DNA of 19,468 nt from DATDWC01 sp035289805 (GTDB lineage: Bacteria > Patescibacteriota > Gracilibacteria > Peribacterales > Peribacteraceae), in the NCBI GenBank assembly GCA_035289805.1, contig DATDWC010000102.1, positions 1-19,468 on the forward strand, written 5' to 3'. Below, one piece after another: positions 14,172-19,468 of this stretch; position 1 is the first letter of the stretch, and every line of letters starts with the position of its first letter. Both the position numbers and the translations under genes were made by a program. Under the pieces are notes generated by a model. It did not search any database. It saw nothing but the letters and a program-made list of their open reading frames with translations, and was not told where the DNA came from.

Positions 14172-17100
14172 TTATATCTTGGTAAAATCGAGGGACACGA
14201 TCTTCCCCCATACTTTCTGTATGAGCTCTTTGAGTTCACTGACCTCTTGTTCCGTGATCTCGAAATCAATCAAGCGCCGACCTTCCTTTTCGTTCCCCAC
14301 GAAATCGAGTGTGAAAATCGTGGCGGTATGGGAAAAGCTTGGTGAAAGATCACAGAGGAGTTTGTAGAATACAAGTTGCCGGAAGAGATCTTCATCCTTG
14401 CGTATGGCTTCCGCAGTTTTCTTCGGGGTTCCCGTTTTGTAATCGATAATTCGGCAATTCTGTCCGTCTTTCTTATGGAGATCGATGCGATCTACTTTGC
14501 CGAAGAGCGGAATACCTGTCCCGAGCGGAGTCGAGGGGTCATTGAGTCTTGCGGTGATGGCGCGTTCGGCGGAGAGGATGATAGGGTGATCCCCTGCAGT
14601 TTCCTCCCCATAGCGCGTAAGGAGATGGCGACCCTCGTGGAGGTAGTATTCCCGCTCCTTCTCGGTAAAGACTTCTCGCTCGAGGAGTATTTTCTCAAAT
14701 TCCTGAATCAAATCGTCTGTTTCAAATTGCTCTCCTGCCTGCCATGAGAGATTTCTTTTTTCGAGTGCCGCATGAATAACGGTTCCAAACGAGAGGTGCG
14801 GCGCTTTTGCCTGCGGTTGCTGCAGAAGCTGGGTCCAGAGGAATTCTTGGGGATCGCGAAGGAAGATATTGAGCGCCGTGACCGAGAGCTGAAACTCTTC
14901 GAGCCGTTCGTTGAGGAATGTGCGGAATGCCTCGTCGATCGCGATGGGCGGAGCATGGAGCGTTGGCAAAGGAGCGGGCACCTCGCTTGGGGGGACGACT
15001 TCTTCGGTCAGCTTTTCTCCCGCTTCCGCAATGAACACCGAAGGCTGCGCGTCTTTGATCTCGTCCCCGGAGCGATACGTTTCGGAGAATGTGAGAATCA
15101 GGCGTTCCTTCGCCCGTGTCATCGCGACATAGGCGAGCCGACGCTCGTCTTCCTGCTTCATGTTTTTTTCTTTTTCCGCATCGGTGCCGGCAATGAGGTG
15201 GTCTGGGAGCGAAAGGAGGGAACCCCGTATGCCGTTGCCCCAGTTGCGGTAACGAAGATGCGGCACGATGACGAGCGAGAATTCCAACCCCTTGGCGCCG
15301 TGTGCGGTCATGAGTTCCACGCCGTCTGAGACGAGGTGGGGGACTGCGTATTCGAGCGTGAGGCTGCGTTCCGTAAGATATTGATCGAGATCACTGAGGA
15401 GCACCGTGAGCGTGAGACCCTTGTTTTCGTAGACGCGCCCCTTCACGTAATCGTAGAACGCATGGAGCCCGGCGATTTTCCGGGGATCGGCGGAAGCATC
15501 ATCCTTTGCAGGGAGTAACTTTGAATCCTTGAGGAGCGTTTCGAGGAGTGCCGGCAGGGTGATCGAATCTTTTCGCGCGCTGAGGGATTCAAGGAGATTA
15601 TAGGCATTCTTGATCGATGCGGGCAGATTTTCTCCGAGTGAGAGGAGGTACTCCCGCAGGGTAATTGCACGCTCGCGTTTGAGCGTGCGCAGCGAACACC
15701 AGAGCCGCCCGAGCTCCGCCGGGTGGCAACCGAAGGCGGGACAGCCGAGCGCTGCGCTCACCGCTGCATCGTTATTGATATGTTCGACGGCTTTCATGAT
15801 ATGGATTGCCTGCCTCACTTCTCCGTGGAGCATGAGATCCTGATTCGCCGTGAGGATGACGGGAATTCCGGCGGTGTGGAGCGCCTCGAACATATCGGTG
15901 AGTTCCTCGTTCCTGCGGCAGAGGATTGCCATCTCCGTCCACGGTGTGCCGGATGCATGCGCTTCTTTGAGGATTCCGGCGATGCCCGCTCGTTCGTTTT
16001 CGATTGCGGGGTAGCGGAGGAAGAGAGGTTTTTGCGCGGGGGTGGCACGATGTGTCTCCGCGGCAGTCAAATCCTTCGATAACCCTTCTACCTTTCTCAC
16101 TAATCTCTCTTCATTGTTCTCAATCACCTGCGCCGCCGTATTCAGGATTTCCTGCGTGCTGCGGTAGTTTTCGGTGAGTGCAATGACGGGAGCCTTGGGA
16201 AACATTTCCAAAAAATGCGTCATGTTCGCGGGTGTCGCTCCCTGGAACCTGTAAATCGCCTGATCATCGTCACCGACGACGAACACGTTCGATTCCTGTC
16301 CTTCGGCCGGACTGCGCGTGAGGAGATCGATCACCTTGGCCTGCGATCCGTTGAGATCCTGAAACTCATCCACGAGCACGTACTGGTAACGTTCCTGCAG
16401 GCCCGCAAGGAGCCAGTCGTGCCTCTTGAGCGCTTCGATTGCAACGAGGATCATATCGGCGTAGTCGTAGCGATGGGTTTCTTTTAATTCCGCGTCGTAG
16501 CTGCGATAAAGAAGAATGAACTCTTCAAGCTGCTGTACCAATCTTAGATCGTCTTTGTAGGACTGGGAATTTTTGTCGCGCTCTTTGCCCGTTTTGGTCG
16601 TTTCGATCTCACTGCGGTATGCGGGAATATGTTTGGCGAGATCCTCGGGAGAAATTCCCTCCCGCTTCATCTCGCCGATCCGGTTCAGAATCGCCGACGA
16701 GCGGTCATGTTCCAGGGATGGTTTTCCGAGCACCGATCCCGCTCCCAAATTGTCCATCAGCTTTCGGATGATCCTCAATTGTTCGATCTGCGTCACCTGT
16801 TCGTAGGCGCGGAATTCTTCGAAGACATGGGGATGCTCCAGAATGATGTGATTGCAGAATCCGTGGACCGTTTCGATCGTGATGCCGTAGGCATCGGGTC
16901 CGATGATCGCGCGGAGCCTCTCACGCATTGCCTTTGCGCCGCTTGTCGAATAGGTGAGACAGAGAATATTGCTTGGCCGCATCTGTGTGCGTGCCAGAAT
17001 ATTTGCTACCCGCATCGCGAGAGTCTGTGTCTTCCCCGTTCCTGGTCCCGCAACCACCATCACGGGTCCCTCGATTGTGTCCACGGCCTTCTTCTGTGCA

Positions 17101-17198
17101 CTATTCAGCTTTTTGTATGCCTCCTCGAATATGGGCGTTGTTCTAAGCCTTGGAGCTGTTTTAGGCTTTTTGGAAGCGGTTTTTGGGATCGATGACAT
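14172..17198 (-). CDS. UvrD/PcrA-type superfamily 1 helicase fused to PD-(D/E)XK nuclease
   Basis: A 1008-residue 3'-5' DNA helicase with a C-terminal nuclease, organised like AddA/RecB. Helicase motifs in order: LNSAQKKAV (Q motif, ~31-39), AGPGTGKT (Walker A, 50-57), VLVDEFQDLNGSQ (Walker B, Asp277-Glu278), GDDDQAIYRFQGA (motif III), LTENYRSTQEI (IV), ELMTAHGAKGLEFSLVIV (V) and LAYVAMTRAKERL (VI). The nuclease part starts at LSVTALNIFLRDPQEF and has LSFGTVIHAALE, FGKVDRIDL and IIDYKTGTPKK, with Asp919 and Lys921 at the active site. The Cys residues of the AddB/RecB iron-sulfur type are lacking. A likely role is double-strand break or replication repair; no AddB/RecC partner is next to it. 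A palindromic in-frame insert lies just before the FGKVDRID motif. An extended -10-like motif sits 8 nt before the ATG. Confidence 0.96.
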   Translation of the reverse strand: MSSIPKTASKKPKTAPRLRTTPIFEEAYKKLNSAQKKAVDTIEGPVMVVAGPGTGKTQTLAMRVANILARTQMRPSNILCLTYSTSGAKAMRERLRAIIGPDAYGITIETVHGFCNHIILEHPHVFEEFRAYEQVTQIEQLRIIRKLMDNLGAGSVLGKPSLEHDRSSAILNRIGEMKREGISPEDLAKHIPAYRSEIETTKTGKERDKNSQSYKDDLRLVQQLEEFILLYRSYDAELKETHRYDYADMILVAIEALKRHDWLLAGLQERYQYVLVDEFQDLNGSQAKVIDLLTRSPAEGQESNVFVVGDDDQAIYRFQGATPANMTHFLEMFPKAPVIALTENYRSTQEILNTAAQVIENNEERLVRKVEGLSKDLTAAETHRATPAQKPLFLRYPAIENERAGIAGILKEAHASGTPWTEMAILCRRNEELTDMFEALHTAGIPVILTANQDLMLHGEVRQAIHIMKAVEHINNDAAVSAALGCPAFGCHPAELGRLWCSLRTLKRERAITLREYLLSLGENLPASIKNAYNLLESLSARKDSITLPALLETLLKDSKLLPAKDDASADPRKIAGLHAFYDYVKGRVYENKGLTLTVLLSDLDQYLTERSLTLEYAVPHLVSDGVELMTAHGAKGLEFSLVIVPHLRYRNWGNGIRGSLLSLPDHLIAGTDAEKEKNMKQEDERRLAYVAMTRAKERLILTFSETYRSGDEIKDAQPSVFIAEAGEKLTEEVVPPSEVPAPLPTLHAPPIAIDEAFRTFLNERLEEFQLSVTALNIFLRDPQEFLWTQLLQQPQAKAPHLSFGTVIHAALEKRNLSWQAGEQFETDDLIQEFEKILLEREVFTEKEREYYLHEGRHLLTRYGEETAGDHPIILSAERAITARLNDPSTPLGTGIPLFGKVDRIDLHKKDGQNCRIIDYKTGTPKKTAEAIRKDEDLFRQLVFYKLLCDLSPSFSHTATIFTLDFVGNEKEGRRLIDFEITEQEVSELKELIQKVWGKIVSLDFTKI
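14515..14540. repeat. Possible small repeat insert in the nuclease domain of the helicase
   Basis: A 26-bp segment with an imperfect dyad (CCCGAGC ... TCGAGGG) codes in frame for DPSTPLGTG on the minus strand, between the helical part of the nuclease domain and FGKVDRID. It matches, from memory, a common short dispersed repeat (GACTCCGCTCGGGAC type) of Patescibacteria and Bacteroidetes genomes. Only one copy is visible here. Confidence 0.35.
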
Positions 17199-17206
17199 CG
17201 AAAATC

Positions 17207-17215
17207 ATCGTAGCA
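17207..17215 (-). promoter_or_regulatory. Extended -10-like element upstream of the helicase-nuclease gene
   Basis: TGCTACGAT on the minus strand; the hexamer ends 8 nt before the ATG at 17198, predicting a leaderless mRNA. No clear -35. Confidence 0.4.
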
Positions 17216-17236
17216 TAAATCCTGCCAGCTGCACTT

Positions 17237-17262
17237 AAGACCTCAGGCGAGCCTGAGGTCTT
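17237..17262. terminator. Hairpin between the RAYT cassette and the helicase gene
   Basis: Perfect 11-bp stem (AAGACCTCAGG / CCTGAGGTCTT) with a 4-nt CGAG/CTCG loop. On the plus strand it runs into TCTCTG, on the minus strand into AAG, so the T run is short either way. It may stop transcription coming from the transposase gene before the helicase promoter; an attenuator is an alternative. Confidence 0.55.
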
Positions 17263-17276
17263 TCTCTGTGCTTGAA

Positions 17277-17455
17277 TGTAGAGACGCGCCAACACGACTG
17301 GATTATGAGTGGCTGATGACTTTGGGTTTTCCATGCTCATTGATGCGGCGCGTCTCAAAAGGGTTTGATCGGCAAGGAGACGCGCCGTCGTGGAGATCAT
17401 GGAAAACTCTGAGCCTGAAGTCGTTGTCACGCACGCGTGTTGGCGCGTCTCTACA
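17277..17455 (+). repeat. REPIN-like element, copy A
   Basis: Two units in inverted orientation: unit 1 at 17278-17356 and unit 2 at 17454-17377. Each starts GTAGAGACGCGCC, carries TTTTCCATG about 50 nt in, and closes with GGCGCGTCTC, so each can form its own 10-bp hairpin. The outermost 19 nt (GTAGAGACGCGCCAACACG) are an exact inverted repeat. The right end supplies the TAG stop codon of the transposase. Its first 83 nt differ from copy B at only 2 positions, while the second half is much more diverged. Confidence 0.9.
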
Positions 17456-18053
17456 ACGAGTGAATGCCATTCCCCGTAGGGTTGTTTATCGCCATTGAAT
17501 GTCGTGGATGATATTCATCTTCTTCCCAAGCGCCGGGATTTTGAAGAATGTACTCGCGGATACTTTGTAATTCCTTCTCATTGCGTATCACGTGATCATG
17601 AAAGCGTTCCTGCCATTCGAAGGCGGGGAGAATGCTTTTGCGAATGCGTTTGGTCGCATTGTTCTTGAATCGGTTAATGACCGATCCCAGTGATCGCGCT
17701 TCCAGTTTTGCAACAGGTTCTGGTTCCTCATAGGGAACTGTAGATGTCGAAGAAACAGGTGATTGTTTCCGCTGCTTTATCAAATTATCCACAACTAGAA
17801 TGAGGTGCAGGTGATTTGGCATGATGCACCACATATCGAGTTCTGCTTCTGGACGCCTACGTATCGTGCGAAGAAGCTCCTGTTCGACAATACGTCCTGC
17901 GGGAGTGGGTTGTATGACCCCATCGACGATCTTACCCAGAACACATTCGTGGTTCTGGACGCAGATTGTTATGAAATACCATCCGTAATCTGCATAATCC
18001 CAATACCGTAAGCGCGTTGATTCGATGCGGAATGTATCTCTGTAGAGGGTCAT
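17451..18053 (-). CDS. REP-associated tyrosine transposase (RAYT, Y1/HUH family)
   Basis: A 200-residue single-strand DNA transposase of the IS200/IS605-related Y1_Tnp group, the type domesticated with REP sequences. The HUH metal site is MPNHLHLIL with His81 and His83. The nucleophile is Tyr168 in SIREYILQNPGAWEED. Other family signatures are YGWYFITICVQNHECVLGKI near the start and WQERFHDHVIRNEKEL before the Tyr. All catalytic residues are present, so it may be active. The segment between HUH and the Tyr helix has a Ser/Thr/Pro-rich linker (QSPVSSTSTVPYEEPEP). The start at 18053 fits the family N-terminus. A -10-like TAAGAT lies 8 nt upstream. The TAG stop is formed by the edge of repeat copy A, and repeat copy B begins 27 bases upstream of the start. 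Confidence 0.95.
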   Translation of the reverse strand: MTLYRDTFRIESTRLRYWDYADYGWYFITICVQNHECVLGKIVDGVIQPTPAGRIVEQELLRTIRRRPEAELDMWCIMPNHLHLILVVDNLIKQRKQSPVSSTSTVPYEEPEPVAKLEARSLGSVINRFKNNATKRIRKSILPAFEWQERFHDHVIRNEKELQSIREYILQNPGAWEEDEYHPRHSMAINNPTGNGIHSL

Positions 18054-18061
18054 GAGAGTCT

Positions 18062-18067
18062 ATCTTA
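18062..18067 (-). promoter_or_regulatory. -10-like element upstream of the RAYT gene
   Basis: TAAGAT on the minus strand, 8 nt before the ATG at 18053. The edge of repeat copy B lies at the -35 position (CGTCTC, 17 bp away). Weak by itself. Confidence 0.3.
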
Positions 18068-18080
18068 CACCGTTGAAAAC

Positions 18081-18253
18081 TGTAGAGACGCGCCAACACG
18101 ACTGGATTATGAGTGGCTGATGACTTTGGGTTTTCCATGCTCACTGATACGGCGCGTCTCAAAATGCACCAATGGAGACGTGCCGCAGTGGTGGTTATGG
18201 AAAACTCTGGGCGTTACGTGATTATTGCTCGCGCGGGTTGGCACGTCTCTACA
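18081..18253 (+). repeat. REPIN-like element, copy B
   Basis: Same two-unit inverted architecture as copy A: unit 3 at 18082-18160 and unit 4 at 18252-18175. In unit 4 both hairpin arms are changed together (GAGACGTGCC with GGCACGTCTC instead of GAGACGCGCC with GGCGCGTCTC), keeping a perfect 10-bp stem. It occupies the space between the divergent RAYT and rarA genes. Confidence 0.9.
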
Positions 18254-18263
18254 ATCTAAAACA

Positions 18264-18272
18264 TGGTAGAAT
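18264..18272 (+). promoter_or_regulatory. Extended -10 promoter element of rarA
   Basis: TGGTAGAAT on the plus strand (hexamer 5/6), ending 9 nt before the rarA ATG; predicts a leader of only about 2-3 nt. The element starts 11 bases outside repeat copy B. Confidence 0.5.
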
Positions 18273-18281
18273 GAATCTCCC

Positions 18282-19466
18282 ATGGACACTTCCGCGCCGC
18301 TCGCATTTCGCCTCCGGCCACTTACGCTTTCTGATTTCTTTGGGCAGGAGGAAATCGTGGGAGAGGGGACTCCTCTACGAAAAGCGATCGAACAAGATGT
18401 TCTCTCCTCAGTTATCTTTGCGGGTCCTCCGGGCACGGGGAAGACGACGCTTGCAAAGATCATTGCGGAAGCAACAAAAGCTGAATTCATTCAGCTCAAT
18501 GCCGTCACAAGTGGTGTGAAAGATATCAAAGAGGTCTGTGCAAAAGCGGATCAGGTGAAGAAATCTCTCAAACAGAGAACTGTTCTCTTCATTGATGAAA
18601 TCCATCGATTCAATAAAGGCCAACAGGATGCACTCCTCCCATCCGTTGAAAGCGGCACAGTCATCTTGATCGGCGCGACGACCGAAAATCCGTACTTCTC
18701 GGTGAATAGTGCTCTTATCTCCCGCTCGCAGGTGTATCTCCTTAAACCACTCACTGTTCTTGACCTTGTCGCGATTCTCGAACGTGCTATCGATCATCCG
18801 AAAGGGTATAACGGAAAACCGAAAGTTCATCCTGATGCGCTCACAAAAATTGCAGAAATGGCCAATGGTGATGCGCGCATTGCACTCAACATGCTGGAGC
18901 TCTCGATTTTGATGATTGGGACAAAGATTACCCGGGAGGATGCTGAGAAAGTGCTCAAGCAGCGGGCTTACAGGTACGATAAAAAGGGAGAGGATCACTA
19001 CGATACGATTTCCGCATTCATTAAGACGATGCGCGGGAGCGATCCCGATGCGGCACTCCTCTGGATGTTCAAGATGCTTGCCTCGGGTGAGGAGCCACGA
19101 TTCCTCTTCCGCCGTATGGCGATCTTCGCATCGGAGGATATCGGCAACGCAGATCCACGAGCGCTCCAAATTGTTGTTTCCGCATGGCAGGCATTCGAGA
19201 TGGTGGGTCTACCCGAAGGAGAGTTCTTTTTGGCGCACGCATGTGTCTATCTCTCCCAGGCGCCGAAGAGTAATGCCGTTACAAAGGCGATGGGTGCAGC
19301 AAGATCAGCTGTCTCTCAATCACCCTCACTCGAAGTGCCCTATCATATTCGGAATGCTCCCGTAAAAGCGATGAAGCAACATGGATACTATGTGGGGTAC
19401 CAATATCCGCACTCAAAAGAAGGTGCGGTTGTTCAGGAGGATTACTTCCCGATCAATTACAAATGA
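18282..19466 (+). CDS. rarA: Replication-associated recombination protein RarA (MgsA), AAA+ ATPase
   Basis: A 394-residue AAA+ ATPase related to clamp-loader subunits, acting at stalled replication forks. Motifs: GPPGTGKT (Walker A, 48-55), FIDEIHRFNKGQQDALLP (Walker B Asp104-Glu105), IGATTENPYFSVNSALISRS (sensor 1 and Arg finger at ~147) and NGDARIALNMLE (sensor 2). The RarA-specific C-terminal part is also present: KKGEDHYDTISAFIKTMRGS, RRMAIFASEDIGNADPRAL and LAHACVYLSQAPKSNA. The family is usually about 430-450 residues; this one stops soon after GYYVGYQYPHSKEG...DYFPINYK, lacking the last ~30. All catalytic parts are intact. It ends with TGA two bases before the window's edge. The promoter-like extended -10 abuts the RAYT cassette. 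Confidence 0.97.
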   Translation: MDTSAPLAFRLRPLTLSDFFGQEEIVGEGTPLRKAIEQDVLSSVIFAGPPGTGKTTLAKIIAEATKAEFIQLNAVTSGVKDIKEVCAKADQVKKSLKQRTVLFIDEIHRFNKGQQDALLPSVESGTVILIGATTENPYFSVNSALISRSQVYLLKPLTVLDLVAILERAIDHPKGYNGKPKVHPDALTKIAEMANGDARIALNMLELSILMIGTKITREDAEKVLKQRAYRYDKKGEDHYDTISAFIKTMRGSDPDAALLWMFKMLASGEEPRFLFRRMAIFASEDIGNADPRALQIVVSAWQAFEMVGLPEGEFFLAHACVYLSQAPKSNAVTKAMGAARSAVSQSPSLEVPYHIRNAPVKAMKQHGYYVGYQYPHSKEGAVVQEDYFPINYK

Positions 19467-19468
19467 TC

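Larger units (their letters stand above)
17277..18253. mobile_element. RAYT cassette: transposase flanked by two REPIN-like repeats
   Basis: A 977-bp unit. Two direct copies of a ~175-bp palindromic element (17277-17455 and 18081-18253) bracket one RAYT gene. All four outer ends read TGTAGAGACG going inward. The unit sits between the divergent helicase-nuclease and rarA genes, which look intact, so it was probably inserted in their intergenic space. No target-site duplication is evident, as expected for Y1/HUH transposition. Confidence 0.82.

Noticed and set aside
16629..17195. 188-codon plus-strand frame
   Set aside because: Antisense of the helicase N-terminal region.
17277..18253. CRISPR array
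   Set aside because: Only two repeat copies, long and palindromic, with a gene between them and no regular spacers.
17161..18490. Three minus-strand frames (17161-17430, 17932-18162, 18107-18490) falling in the repeats, two of them sharing SMENPKSSATHNPVVLARLY
   Set aside because: The shared peptide comes from the two DNA repeat copies being nearly identical; the frames lie across the hairpin elements and neighbouring gene ends.
18408..19169. 253-codon minus-strand frame
   Set aside because: Shadow of rarA, whose motifs are unmistakable on the plus strand.

Overview
The window is about 19.5 kb of gene-dense bacterial chromosome using the standard code: TGA ends several genes and none of the long frames reads through it. 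Compact spacing, start regions without Shine-Dalgarno sites, a fused UvrD-type helicase/PD-(D/E)XK nuclease, small secreted basic proteins and palindromic inserts inside genes suggest a Candidate Phyla Radiation (Patescibacteria) genome, perhaps of the Peregrinibacteria/Peribacteria group. This placement is inferred from gene style only; there is no rRNA gene in the window.

Left part (1-5442), mostly minus strand. A strong extended -10 promoter drives a two-TM protein and, two bases later, a very large coiled-coil protein (at least 1130 codons, running off the left edge) with an HExxH zinc-protease motif. A tRNA-Val(TAC) on the plus strand follows, then two minus-strand genes for small secreted basic proteins, the second closed by a strong terminator.

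Middle (5576-11550). Ribosomal protein bL21 and a DoxX-like four-TM protein with a cysteine-rich tail are on the plus strand. clpP is on the minus strand with its own terminator, divergent from an overlapping plus-strand operon: miaA, a signal-peptide membrane protein of unknown function, and a polytopic GT-C-like glycosyltransferase. The operon's 3' end overlaps that of NAD kinase on the minus strand.

Right-middle (11575-17198). A GT4 glycosyltransferase lies upstream of NAD kinase on the minus strand. Divergent from it is a plus-strand cluster: a four-TM protein, a 90-residue protein and a HAM1/RdgB-type nucleotide pyrophosphatase. That cluster converges on the 1008-residue helicase-nuclease across a 34-bp gap almost filled by a 30-bp perfect palindrome.

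Right end (17199-19466). A REP-associated tyrosine transposase (RAYT, Y1/HUH family) is flanked by two direct copies of a ~175-bp element. Each copy is two inverted ~79-nt hairpin units, a REPIN-like arrangement. The unit appears to have landed between the helicase gene and rarA (AAA+ clamp-loader-like ATPase), which ends the window.

The points most worth a second look are the RAYT/REPIN cassette with compensatory base changes, the giant coiled-coil/HExxH protein, the many -10-like motifs only 7-9 nt upstream of ATG (candidate leaderless mRNAs), and a RdgB homologue lacking the usual FGYDP loop.
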